From positions 1 through 64,000 of the forward strand of contig JBBSGT010000002.1 in the NCBI GenBank assembly GCA_038253825.1: a DNA stretch of 64,000 nt, in the 5' to 3' direction. The DNA comes from JACDET01 sp038253825 (GTDB lineage: Bacteria > Patescibacteriota > Microgenomatia > Levybacterales > UBA12049). The notes under the pieces are model-generated. The model made no database searches, was not told the DNA's origin, and saw only the letters and a program-made list of their open reading frames with translations. This document shows positions 26,294-34,871 of the stretch, one piece after another. Numbering within the stretch: position 1 is the first letter of the stretch; each line of letters begins with the position of its first letter. Both the position numbers and the translations under genes were made by a program.

Positions 26294-27876
26294 ACAAGTG
26301 GTTAGCAAATAAAAAAATTAAAATCTTAGGATATGTTCTGTTCACGTTTTTCTGCGCTTTAGTTTTGACATTATCAGTTCGTGGACTTCCGGGCAATCCT
26401 GACACGAGTCAACTTAACAGATTAACCTGGAAAGATAACGGACCCCTAGAATTATCACCAGAACGTGGCCGTTACGCGTTGACATACGCTATTGCAGAGA
26501 CACATAAATTCAGTTTTTCACCTGATTTAGCGCGTTTTGCTGCGCCGGACGTGGGCTTTCTCAATGGACAATATGTCTCTCTGTTCGCGCCTACTGTATC
26601 ATTTATTATTCTTCCCGGGTATTTGCTAGGAAAAGCAGTTGGGTTTGCACAAGTGGGAAGTTTTGCTGTGATTGCTTTATTTGCTTTGTTTAATGTCTAT
26701 CTTATTCGTTCGATTTCCATAAAATTGGGCGCACACCCATTAGCTGGATTGATTGCTGGATTAGTATTCCTTTTTGCGACGCCTGCTTTTGCCTATGCCG
26801 TCACACTGTACCAACACCACATCTCAACATTTATCATTTTATCTGGTATTTATCTGTTAATTAGCTTTGACTCAGTGTGGGCGCTTATTGGTATTTGGAT
26901 GCTTTGTGCTTTATCAATTTCGGTTGATTACCCGAATTTCTTTATGATGTTACCTATCGGCATCGGTGCGTTAGGTCGAACCATCATAGCTAAAAAGCAA
27001 CAGTATGGTTACGTTGTTAAAATCCCTGTTATGCGGGTTCTTGCGTTACTTACCATGATTATTCCATTGGCTTTCTTCTTATGGTTTAACAATGCTTCTT
27101 ACGGAAGTCCTTTCCAATTATCAGGTACTGTAGATCGTTCGGTCCAAATTAATCCAAATGGTTCTCCTGTTTTGGAAAGTGAACAGGTTAAAGCCCGGTT
27201 AAAATCAGCCGGCCAGCCTGCAGTAATTCCGCAAAAAAGTGCGTTAGGAGCATTTAATAGTCGGCTTATTATGCAAGGATTTTATATTTATTTCTTCAGT
27301 CCAGATCGTGGAATAATTGTTTATACGCCTGTTATGCTTTTTGGATTTGCCGGTTTATTCCTAGCGCTCAAACAGAAACTGAAATATACATGGTTATTGG
27401 TAGCAGTCATTGGATTTAATATTTTATTATACTCTATGTGGGATGATCCATATGGGGGTTGGGCATTTGGTTCACGTTATTTAATCCCCTCATATGGAGT
27501 CCTGTCAATTTTCTTAGCGTATATATTGACCAGACTTTCAAAATATAATCTCTTTTTACTTTTCTTCTTCGCGATATATGTGTATTCAGTAAGTGTCAAT
27601 ACACTTGGAGCACTTACCTCAAACAGAAATCCGCCCCAAGTCGAAGCTGTTGCTCTCTCTAAAGTAACGGGGCATGATGAACCATATACCTACATCCGAA
27701 ATCTGAATATTCTAAACTCAAATGAATCTAAATCAATCGTGTTTGATACGTATGCCACAAATTATATGAGTGCATGGAATTATTATAGTTATGTAATGGT
27801 TCTTATTATTGTTGTCTCAGCGTTTTTACTGATGACATTGAAGTCGGTAACGAAAGGAGTTAAACATGCACTTTAA
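26290..27876 (+). CDS. GT-C-like polytopic membrane glycosyltransferase
   Basis: 528 residues with about 11 membrane helices. The first external loop contains ELSPERGRYALTYAIAE and then DVGFLNGQYVSLFAP. It is not the same subfamily as the 'PGFAQ' GT-C genes. It resembles bacterial mannosyl/arabinosyl-type GT-C proteins in topology, so an external transfer step from a lipid-phosphate donor is inferred. A GGAGG lies 6 bases before the ATG, one of the few clear Shine-Dalgarno sequences here. The gene overlaps the previous one by 4 bases and the next by 11. Confidence 0.7.
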   Translation: MNKWLANKKIKILGYVLFTFFCALVLTLSVRGLPGNPDTSQLNRLTWKDNGPLELSPERGRYALTYAIAETHKFSFSPDLARFAAPDVGFLNGQYVSLFAPTVSFIILPGYLLGKAVGFAQVGSFAVIALFALFNVYLIRSISIKLGAHPLAGLIAGLVFLFATPAFAYAVTLYQHHISTFIILSGIYLLISFDSVWALIGIWMLCALSISVDYPNFFMMLPIGIGALGRTIIAKKQQYGYVVKIPVMRVLALLTMIIPLAFFLWFNNASYGSPFQLSGTVDRSVQINPNGSPVLESEQVKARLKSAGQPAVIPQKSALGAFNSRLIMQGFYIYFFSPDRGIIVYTPVMLFGFAGLFLALKQKLKYTWLLVAVIGFNILLYSMWDDPYGGWAFGSRYLIPSYGVLSIFLAYILTRLSKYNLFLLFFFAIYVYSVSVNTLGALTSNRNPPQVEAVALSKVTGHDEPYTYIRNLNILNSNESKSIVFDTYATNYMSAWNYYSYVMVLIIVVSAFLLMTLKSVTKGVKHAL

Positions 27877-29494
27877 TATCAGAACATTTTCATTACAATT
27901 TTCAATCAACAATAAACCCGTAGAGGCAGCAAAAAAGTTATTTGAAAATCATGCAACAGTCATCCTCTTTTTCATGTTGAGTATGATTTCTATTGCGAGC
28001 TTCTTATACTTTCTTTCAAATCATTTAGGTGTTGCATACAATGATGCCAGGTCACATTTGGATATTGCCCGTCGTGTTGTCGAAAATCTTAAACCCGGAT
28101 TTGCTCAGCTAGGGAGTGTTTGGTTACCGCTTCCTCATTTACTTGCTACGTTGACAGTTTGGAATGACACGATGTGGCATACAGGACTGGCTGGCGCATT
28201 ACAATCAATGATTTCGTATGTTGCCACAGGTATTCTTATTTACCGCATTTTGCAAGCACTGGGCGTTACTCTTTATGGTCGATTAGTAGGTGTTATTGTC
28301 TTTGCTTTGAATTTGAATATTATTTACATGCAATCTACAGCGATGACGGAGTTACTGCTTCTCGGTACGATGACTGCCGGCGTCTATGAATTAATCCAGT
28401 GGCACAAAGAAGAAAAAATGACACGACTTCTTATGTCAGGATTGTGGATTATGCTTTCAACGATGATTCGTTATGATGGTTGGTTTCTCCTTTTCTTTGC
28501 CACCATATTGATTATCATTCAGACCATGCGAAAACATAATTATAAAACTACAGAGGGTGTCGTGGTAATCTTCGGAACCTTGGCTGGATTTGGTATATTC
28601 CTCTGGTTTTTCTGGAATTTGATAATTTTTAAAGATCCACTTTACTTTATCTTAGGACCTTATGCAGCGGGAACACAACAACAACAGTTGGCTGATGCTG
28701 GTGTTCTTGCAACCAAGCATAACCTGCCATTCTCACTCCAAACTTATATCTACGCTATCTTTTATAACAGTGGCGTCTTCACAACGATTTTGGCATTTAT
28801 AGGGGTTATTTTATTCTGGTTTGATAAAAAAATTAGTAAAGAGTTACGATATGCTGCAACTGCACTTTTAGCGCCATTTATATTCAATGTCCTTTCGCTT
28901 TACTTAGGACAATCAGTACTCTTTGTTCAAGGGTTACATGGAAATTCTTGGTTTAACGTCCGTTATGGTTTAATGATGATACCTTCAATTGCTGTATTTG
29001 TCGGTTATCTGACACAGCGAGTAAAACCAGTACGCTATGTCATTTTAGCGTTATTACTTTTTGTGACTTTTTTCAGTTATGTTAATCGTGATGCCGTGAC
29101 TATTGATGATGCTGTATTTGGTGCAAGTGGTAAAAATGTATCACAAGTTAGTAGCTGGCTGAATCAACATGTACCTAACAAGCCGGGATTTGTCTTAATA
29201 TCAGTTGCTTCCCATGATGCTATTATTTTCTCTTCAGGTTTACCGATGAGCCGATTTATTCATGAAGGAACTGGTTTGTATTGGAATGCGGCTATAGCTC
29301 ACCCTGTGCATTGGGCTCGCTGGATTATTTTGCGCACTGGTGATGCAAACGATCAAACATATAGATTATTGCATAATAATCGAGAATTCAAGAATGATTA
29401 TACATTAACAGACCATTATCCTTTTGCTGACATTTATGAAATTAAGCCGCAATACGTGAAAGATCTTCACATCAAACCTTCCCTGGAACTCTAA
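27866..29494 (+). CDS. GT-C membrane glycosyltransferase ('PGFAQ' paralog 2)
   Basis: 542 residues and about 12 membrane segments. The first loop YNDARSHLDIARRVVE, PGFAQLGSVWLPLPHLLA repeats the signature of the 14942, 49081 and 50692 genes. The soluble C-terminal region holds FVLISVASHDAIIFSSGLP, MSRFIHEGTGLYWN and HPVHWARWI, all shared with the paralogs. It is predicted to transfer a sugar from a polyprenyl carrier outside the membrane. GAAAGGAG 7 bases before the ATG serves as ribosome-binding site. It precedes a TIM-barrel hydrolase, an order repeated at 50692/52184. Confidence 0.78.
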   Translation: MHFNIRTFSLQFSINNKPVEAAKKLFENHATVILFFMLSMISIASFLYFLSNHLGVAYNDARSHLDIARRVVENLKPGFAQLGSVWLPLPHLLATLTVWNDTMWHTGLAGALQSMISYVATGILIYRILQALGVTLYGRLVGVIVFALNLNIIYMQSTAMTELLLLGTMTAGVYELIQWHKEEKMTRLLMSGLWIMLSTMIRYDGWFLLFFATILIIIQTMRKHNYKTTEGVVVIFGTLAGFGIFLWFFWNLIIFKDPLYFILGPYAAGTQQQQLADAGVLATKHNLPFSLQTYIYAIFYNSGVFTTILAFIGVILFWFDKKISKELRYAATALLAPFIFNVLSLYLGQSVLFVQGLHGNSWFNVRYGLMMIPSIAVFVGYLTQRVKPVRYVILALLLFVTFFSYVNRDAVTIDDAVFGASGKNVSQVSSWLNQHVPNKPGFVLISVASHDAIIFSSGLPMSRFIHEGTGLYWNAAIAHPVHWARWIILRTGDANDQTYRLLHNNREFKNDYTLTDHYPFADIYEIKPQYVKDLHIKPSLEL

Positions 29495-29517
29495 TTATTT
29501 TCGGGTATAATAAATAT

Positions 29518-30516
29518 ATGACCTTTACCCGGGGAGAAAAAATTTATATTTTCGTTACCTTTCTCGTTGGCATGAGTATTTTTTCCTTACTTATTTTGCC
29601 TAGCCAAAATAACAAACTCCATATGAAACAGACACAATGGCAAATACAATCAATTGATACTATGAAATATTCTCGTGATATGGCGAAATATAATGCGAGC
29701 AATGTGAAATATACTACTGAGGTCAAAAAACAAGTTGCAGATATTGCGAATACAGGCGCAAATTATATTGCGATTGATACGCCTTATGATGACGAATTTC
29801 TTCCGGTATTGAATTTATGGGTATACACAGCAAGAGAACATGGGTTACATATATGGTTCAGGGGAAACTGGTCAGGTTGGGAAGGTTGGTTTGGGTATAA
29901 TCGCATTGATGAGCAAACACATCTAGCAAAAACAAAGCAATTTATTAAAGAAAATAAAGATCTTTTTCAAGATGGAGATATATTTAGCTCCTGTCCGGAA
30001 TGTGAAAATGGTGATGCGAAGCTCAATTTAGCTAATCAGCAGTCAGTTGCTGCCTATCGACAATTTCTTATTGAAGAATATCAGGCAACCAAAGATGCAT
30101 TTGTAGATATCCATAAAAATGTCGCCAGTAACTATTTTTCAATGAATACAGACGTTGCCCGAGAGATCATGGATAGAGAAACAACTATTCAGCTTGATGG
30201 ACTTGTTGTCATTGACCACTATGTTTTAACGCCTGAGCAATTGGCAAATGATGTTTCATTAATTGCTCTGCAAAGTGGCGGAAATATTATGTTGGGAGAA
30301 ATGGGTGCACCAATTCCCAGTATTCATGGCGCAATGACTGATGAACAACAAAGGCAATGGCTTGAGCAATCTTTACACGAGCTCTCTCAAATAGGTAAAT
30401 TAAACGGCATAAACTACTGGGTTAATAAAGGTGGTTCGACCGCATTATGGAGACCAGATGGTTCTCCCAAGCCCGCCGTAGCCGTCATAAAATCCTATTT
30501 CACCAAAAACCAATAA
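29518..30516 (+). CDS. Membrane-anchored TIM-barrel glycoside hydrolase-like protein (paralog 1)
   Basis: 332 residues: an N-terminal anchor (about 9-28) and a single domain with eight recognisable strand motifs. They include IQSIDTMKYSRD, NYIAIDTPYDDEF, LHIWFRGNWSGWEGWF, DIFSSCPECENG, VIDHYVLTPEQL, IMLGEMGAPIP and NGINYWVNKGGS. The Glu in PECEN after strand 4 and the Glu in GEMGAP after strand 7 are where clan GH-A enzymes keep acid/base and nucleophile. I cannot name a GH family. Two paralogs at 52184 and 53619 keep both residues. TATAAT (29506-29511) ends 6 bases before the ATG, a leaderless start despite the gene lying in an operon. Confidence 0.75.
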   Translation: MTFTRGEKIYIFVTFLVGMSIFSLLILPSQNNKLHMKQTQWQIQSIDTMKYSRDMAKYNASNVKYTTEVKKQVADIANTGANYIAIDTPYDDEFLPVLNLWVYTAREHGLHIWFRGNWSGWEGWFGYNRIDEQTHLAKTKQFIKENKDLFQDGDIFSSCPECENGDAKLNLANQQSVAAYRQFLIEEYQATKDAFVDIHKNVASNYFSMNTDVAREIMDRETTIQLDGLVVIDHYVLTPEQLANDVSLIALQSGGNIMLGEMGAPIPSIHGAMTDEQQRQWLEQSLHELSQIGKLNGINYWVNKGGSTALWRPDGSPKPAVAVIKSYFTKNQ

Positions 30517-30621
30517 ATCTTATAAGACTTCTTTAGGCATCTCTATTCTTTGTACAAACCCATGTTATTTCTGGCTAAAGCTTTACATTCTATGTACAAT
30601 AAGTAATATAGTAATTCCCTA

Positions 30622-30710
30622 TTGACAATTATATATTACTCTGTTACAATCCTCTTTACTAAACATATAGGTTTATTAAATTATATATAATCTATCTGTT
30701 AGAGAATACT
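30622..30710 (+). promoter_or_regulatory. Promoter of the LASTG surface protein
   Basis: TTGACA at 30622-30627, a 17-base spacer, and TACAAT at 30645-30650. The leader of about 55 bases before ATG 30711 is AT-rich with no strong hairpin. Confidence 0.65.
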
Positions 30711-31367
30711 ATGTATAAAAAAATATTATTAATGACACCAATCGCTGCGACACTCTTTATGAGTGCAGCTCTTCCTGTGTACGCAAATCCTATTCCACAA
30801 TTCGGATCATGTGTTAATCCACAATGGGCACAAACTCAAGTTAATTATGGAGATAGTCATGGTGTCGTTGGTGTCAATAAATTTCCTGGTGTAGACAGTA
30901 TTTATTCTTCAAATGGAAATACGATGCAATGCCTCTGTACGAATACAGGTGAAGGTTACCAAACAAATTGGTTAAAAGCCTCAAACTATTCTCATGATCA
31001 AATTGAATCCTTGCAAGCACAAGGTTGGATCTATATATCGGAAGCAGAAGCTAAGGATAGCTGGGGTTTGGAATCAGGTCCTTATCTTGCGAAAAATGAG
31101 ACCTATGCATGCACAGCTTGTACACCAACTCCTACCGTAACACCCACAGGTACGCTTACTCCTACACCAACAGTGACAACACCCGGACCAACAGCAACAC
31201 CAGGACCCGGCGCTACTGCAACGCCTGAAACAAAAGTACAAGGTGCCTCTGCAAACAACAATAATGTCTTGGCTTCCACAGGAAATGCTTTAGTTATCTA
31301 CGTTTCACTCCTTGCCGGAGCAGTATCCTTGATCTTGGGATTGTTCCTGAAAAAGTTTGGTAAATAA
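30711..31367 (+). CDS. Sortase-anchored surface protein with LASTG sorting signal
   Basis: 218 residues. A signal peptide (1-25, ending LPVYA) is followed by a compact Cys-containing domain (CVNPQW, QCLCTNTGEGYQTNW, ACTAC), a Pro/Thr stalk (TPTPTVTP-type repeats), and a C-terminal sorting signal. The signal is LASTG at about 187-191, then a hydrophobic helix and KKFGK. LAxTG is the motif known for class E sortases. The sortase gene follows directly, 4 bases after the stop, so the two form a dedicated pair. The Cys-rich domain may be oxidised by the DsbA/DsbB system at 6.9-8 kb, which is an inference. Confidence 0.8.
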   Translation: MYKKILLMTPIAATLFMSAALPVYANPIPQFGSCVNPQWAQTQVNYGDSHGVVGVNKFPGVDSIYSSNGNTMQCLCTNTGEGYQTNWLKASNYSHDQIESLQAQGWIYISEAEAKDSWGLESGPYLAKNETYACTACTPTPTVTPTGTLTPTPTVTTPGPTATPGPGATATPETKVQGASANNNNVLASTGNALVIYVSLLAGAVSLILGLFLKKFGK

Positions 31368-31371
31368 AAGT

Positions 31372-31908
31372 ATGAAACTGCTTGCCCGTCTCTTCATCAT
31401 CGCTGGAATTTTTTTGTATGCTTTTGCTGTCTATCAAATTGCTTTGCGGGAAAATCCAAAACGTTTAGCGTTTGACAATTATATCTACGGTCAAAACCAC
31501 AGTGTTAATGATAAAAATCTTCCTACAGAAATTACTATAAAAGACCTCGATATTGATATTCCAGTGTATCCATCAATGGTAACAAACAATCAGTGGCAGA
31601 CAACTAATGCCGGCGCATCTTATCTGACTTCTTCTCCTTTACCTGGGGCAAAAGGAAACAGTATTGTTTATGCTCATAATTGGCGAAGCCTTTTTGGTAA
31701 TTTAGTTAACGCACACATTGGAGAACAAGTTAGCGTAACCTATCCAAATAAAACGAAGAAAATATTTGTTATTGCTTATACATCCGTTGTGTCACCTGAC
31801 CAATCGACAATACTTGCTCCTTCAAATGACAAACGCATAACTCTTTATACCTGCACAGGTATTCTTGATTCGAAACGATTTGTCGCTGTCGCAATCCTCA
31901 AAAGTTGA
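31372..31908 (+). CDS. Sortase (class D/E-like transpeptidase)
   Basis: 178 residues from ATG 31372; the in-frame GTG at 31357 lies inside the previous gene. One N-terminal membrane helix is followed by a sortase domain with all three catalytic residues: His102 in VYAHNW, Cys161 in TLYTCTG, and Arg169 in SKRFVAVA. Sortases cleave the sorting motif and join the protein to cell-wall or amine acceptors on the cell surface. The LASTG protein just upstream is the obvious substrate. A short imperfect bidirectional terminator follows at 31908-31934. Confidence 0.88.
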   Translation: MKLLARLFIIAGIFLYAFAVYQIALRENPKRLAFDNYIYGQNHSVNDKNLPTEITIKDLDIDIPVYPSMVTNNQWQTTNAGASYLTSSPLPGAKGNSIVYAHNWRSLFGNLVNAHIGEQVSVTYPNKTKKIFVIAYTSVVSPDQSTILAPSNDKRITLYTCTGILDSKRFVAVAILKS

Positions 31909-31934
31909 AGCCCTACTCTCGTCAGAGCAAGGCT
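31908..31934 (+). terminator. Hairpin between convergent sortase and NTGG genes
   Basis: AAGCC (31908-31912) and GGCTT (31930-31934) enclose CTC/GAG around GTCA. It lies between the sortase stop and the stop of the convergent NTGG gene and could serve both strands. There is no strong T run. Confidence 0.4.
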
Positions 31935-31970
31935 TCATAAATTCCTAGGAAAAAGATACGCTACTAGCTA

Positions 31971-32564
31971 TTAGTAAAGCGTATTTGATGAACCATTAAC
32001 ATGGACAGTTACGTTAGATGTAACGTTTCCTGTACCAACTCCTGTTGTACCACCCGTGTTAAAACTTGAAGAATTACCTCCAGTCTTTGAGTGTGATGTG
32101 ACACTTGTCCAGATGTAACTCAAATTTTGTTGAGCAACACTGACCCAGTTGTGATTAGATACGTTTACCTTGTTTGTAGATAACGCACCATTGTGTGAAA
32201 CAGTAACGTGAGTAGTGTTATCAGCTGGTGTCGGGACTATTGCAGTATTTGATGAACCACCAACAGTAACATTGACAGTACTGTTAGCATCTCCTGTGCC
32301 TATAATGGTACTTCCGCCGGTATTAAAATCAGCATTATTACCGCCAGTGTTTGCATGTGAGCTGACATCGGTTAAAACGGTGGAGTCATTATTTTGGGCA
32401 ACAGTTGTATTGGTAGTATTACGTACCTGGACTGATGTGTCAGATAAAGCTCCATTATGAGAAACAGTTACATTCGTATTTGCAAAAGCTGCCGGAGAGA
32501 CTGCCCCGAGAACAATTGCAGCAGTAGCAACTGCTGTTGTTAATTTAGCATTAAAATTGATCAT
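31971..32564 (-). CDS. Small secreted NTGG-repeat protein (two repeats)
   Basis: 197 residues. The signal peptide (KLTTAVATAAIVLGAVSPAAFAN in two pieces) is nearly the same as in the 10962 paralog. Two repeats follow, each with VTVSHNGALS, a Gln/Asn stretch, HANTGGNNADFNTGG or HSKTGGNSSSFNTGG, and GTGDANSTVNV-type endings. No anchor is present; it ends SSNTLY. The start is ATG 32564, because AAAGGAGGTG lies 6-7 bases upstream. The alternative GTG at 32573 falls inside that Shine-Dalgarno. Asn-Thr-Gly-rich composition again suggests a beta-solenoid surface protein. Confidence 0.8.
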   Translation of the reverse strand: MINFNAKLTTAVATAAIVLGAVSPAAFANTNVTVSHNGALSDTSVQVRNTTNTTVAQNNDSTVLTDVSSHANTGGNNADFNTGGSTIIGTGDANSTVNVTVGGSSNTAIVPTPADNTTHVTVSHNGALSTNKVNVSNHNWVSVAQQNLSYIWTSVTSHSKTGGNSSSFNTGGTTGVGTGNVTSNVTVHVNGSSNTLY

Positions 32565-32892
32565 TCTTTTCACCTCCTTTCATTAGAATTTACTTCAAAG
32601 ATTTTCGATTAGTTAGTATGCTTTTCAAAAAAAATAATTTGTCCTGTGTGTATTGAACCTATGAGCACTTATGAGAAATTTCTTGGCTCAATCTTCAAAG
32701 TGCAATACTATAAAAACAGAACAAACTCAGAGACAAAAGAGGCTGAGTTCCGCACTTCACAGAACCCAGCCTCAAGCACAAAAAAGCTTTTGAATTCCCC
32801 CAAAAACAGAACTCAAAAGCTTAAATAATTTCTACTTGGGCAGTTAATCATTTTGGTAAGTTTAGAATAAATTAATTGCTCTGCTTTGTCAA
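32565..32892 (-). promoter_or_regulatory. Promoter and structured leader with tandem terminator-like hairpins
   Basis: On the minus strand TTGACA (plus 32887-32892), a 17-base spacer and TATTCT (plus 32864-32869) form a promoter nearly 300 bases before the NTGG gene. Hairpin 1 is a perfect 10-bp stem, AAGCTTTTGA/TCAAAAGCTT (plus 32784-32793 and 32813-32822), with a T run. Hairpin 2 is GAGGCTGxGTTC/GAACxCAGCCTC (plus 32739-32750 and 32762-32773), followed by TTTT. A second promoter-like pair, TTGTCT and TATAGT with an 18-base spacer, lies just after. The same layout occurs before the 10962 paralog. Confidence 0.5.
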
Positions 32893-32947
32893 TTGATGCA
32901 AATGTAATACAACTGTATCAAAGTATAATTTCTTGATAATCTTTGGC

Positions 32948-33778
32948 TTATTTGTTAACCTGAAGTATACAATGTAATCCATTATGGTCAGAAAGATAGC
33001 TTTTTTTGCCACCAGCAAATCTCACAGGCTCGGTCAAAACCTGTGCATTTTTTGTAATTGTTAATTTTTTCGAAACTGTTTTCAGGAACATATAATCAAT
33101 CACGGTGGAAGTGTGCGCTGTATAAAGATATTTGAAACGGTTAAAATAATATGTCACGGCTTCTTCTTTTGCGAAAATATCTTTTGCCTGCGTTGTCGAT
33201 AAAAACGATTTATAAAGTTCAGAATATTTTCCTATGTTAAAATCACCCATGACAATAACTGCTGGTGATTTTTGAGAGTATTTATTCATTTGTCTTGCCG
33301 CTTCTTCTGACTGACTTCGTATAAGCTTATAAAGCTTGTTTTTTGATGTTAAATCATGCTCAAGATCAGAGCTAAGATGTGTGGTGCATAACTTCAGCGC
33401 AAAGTCCTTTACGGTAGCAGAAAGCATGCCATTCTGCGCAATTTTTGTATAAAAAGGAATAGTTGCATTTGCTGGGTGAGTATAGGTAAAAAATTCTTGT
33501 TCGGATAACTGATATTTTGAAAAAATTGCCAAACCCCCACGAGGCCCCAAAATATTTTTGTGATATGCCACGTAAGGGAAACTGGATAATCTCTTTTTAA
33601 ATAAATAAAAATTATAGTAACTGAAAAGCTCTTGTAAACAAACAATATCATATGATCCATGATTTATTTCTTGGGCAATATATTTGTAACGCTTTGTTAT
33701 ATCCGGAGCAAAAAAAGGCACTCCAAATGTATTAAGAGTAAGCAAAGAAAGTTGTGTTTTAGCTTCCATAGATGGCAT
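32948..33778 (-). CDS. Endonuclease/exonuclease/phosphatase family protein
   Basis: 276 residues of an EEP (DNase I/sphingomyelinase-like) fold. Visible motifs are LTLNTFGV at the start, DIVCLQELFSYY with the metal-binding Glu, GGLAIFSKY, VIVMGDFNIG with Asp and Asn, VIDYMFLK and YLSDHNGLH with the catalytic Asp-His. There is no signal peptide. Family members hydrolyse phosphodiesters in nucleic acids, lipids or inositol phosphates, and the substrate cannot be told from this sequence. Two close ATGs (33778, 33769) are possible. Its promoter diverges from that of the D,D-carboxypeptidase gene. Confidence 0.85.
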   Translation of the reverse strand: MPSMEAKTQLSLLTLNTFGVPFFAPDITKRYKYIAQEINHGSYDIVCLQELFSYYNFYLFKKRLSSFPYVAYHKNILGPRGGLAIFSKYQLSEQEFFTYTHPANATIPFYTKIAQNGMLSATVKDFALKLCTTHLSSDLEHDLTSKNKLYKLIRSQSEEAARQMNKYSQKSPAVIVMGDFNIGKYSELYKSFLSTTQAKDIFAKEEAVTYYFNRFKYLYTAHTSTVIDYMFLKTVSKKLTITKNAQVLTEPVRFAGGKKSYLSDHNGLHCILQVNK

Positions 33779-33844
33779 AGACTTGAAATTGATACGATAA
33801 AATTATACCATAGTGTTTTATGAGAAATTAGTGCACTGCGTTTT

Positions 33845-34819
33845 ATGAAAAAATTCTTTGGTTATTTTTTTGGCATCCTCACACTAACACTTCTTCTGTC
33901 GGGAAGTGCATTGTGGTATTTATATGGAGCAGAGCTGCATAAATCATTTTCCGCTCTCTCTCCGGTTCCTGATTTTCTAATGCTTAGCAAAAATAACCAG
34001 GCAACACTCCTGGACCTTTGGTTTCCTGGTGTCCAGACAGTCCACGGAAATGGTGATGTCTCAGATCTTACAGCGCAGTCGGTTCTCATGTATGATCTGA
34101 CCACTGATAAAATTTTATATGAGAAAGATCCAAAGCAACGACGACCAATGGCTTCACTTACCAAAATAATGACAGCAACTATAGCGATAGAAAATAAAAA
34201 GCCAGATGATAAATATCTTGTAACCAAAGACGATATTGTGGGAGAAGACAGTATGGGAGTAAGCTCAGGAGAGATATTATCCTTTGATGATTTGATTCAT
34301 GGTCTGCTACTCCCTTCGGGTAATGATGCCGCAGAAGTATTTGCCCACAACTTCCCCACTGGCAGAAATGGATTTGTACAGGCAATGAATAATAAAGCCC
34401 AAGCACTTGGCTTGAAAGATACACATTTCACTAATCCCTCAGGACTACAAGGAGATGGCAATCAGTACACAACGACTTACGACCTCCTTGTCATGACACG
34501 TTACGCTTTAGAACAATACCCGGATTTTTCCAATACTGTTGCCACAGCAACATATGATATTGCAGCGTCAAATAATCACAAAGAATTTAACCTGGTAAAT
34601 GAGACAAATCTTCTTACGACATATCCAGGTGTGAAAGGAGTAAAGACAGGTTATACGCCTGAGGCAGGTCTTTGTCTAGTTACCTATCTTGATTTTGAGG
34701 GACACCGAATTATTGGTATTATTTTAAATAGTCAGAACCGTCGAGGTGAAATGAAGGAATTACTTGATTATTCTTTACAAACTGTCGGAGTAACGCCACC
34801 TCCGTATCAGGATAATTAA
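33845..34819 (+). CDS. D-alanyl-D-alanine carboxypeptidase (peptidase S11)
   Basis: 324 residues with an N-terminal membrane anchor (5-27) and a penicillin-binding S11 domain. The catalytic motifs are complete: S-L-T-K at 104-107 in RPMASLTKIMTAT, SGN in LLPSGNDAAEV, and KTG in GVKTGYTPEAG. The enzyme trims the terminal D-Ala of peptidoglycan stem peptides on the outer face of the membrane, limiting cross-linking. It lacks the C-terminal amphipathic anchor domain of DacA-type enzymes, which the N-terminal helix replaces. It is followed by a DedA gene on the same strand. Confidence 0.92.
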   Translation: MKKFFGYFFGILTLTLLLSGSALWYLYGAELHKSFSALSPVPDFLMLSKNNQATLLDLWFPGVQTVHGNGDVSDLTAQSVLMYDLTTDKILYEKDPKQRRPMASLTKIMTATIAIENKKPDDKYLVTKDDIVGEDSMGVSSGEILSFDDLIHGLLLPSGNDAAEVFAHNFPTGRNGFVQAMNNKAQALGLKDTHFTNPSGLQGDGNQYTTTYDLLVMTRYALEQYPDFSNTVATATYDIAASNNHKEFNLVNETNLLTTYPGVKGVKTGYTPEAGLCLVTYLDFEGHRIIGIILNSQNRRGEMKELLDYSLQTVGVTPPPYQDN

Positions 34820-34871
34820 GATTCAGTATAGTACATGAATATATTTACCCTCCGTGCTATACTGGAGTTAT

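Noticed and set aside
32646..32828. A 60-codon plus-strand ORF in the NTGG leader
   Set aside because: It overlaps two strong hairpins and a promoter on the other strand, is low complexity and has no ribosome-binding or -10 signal.
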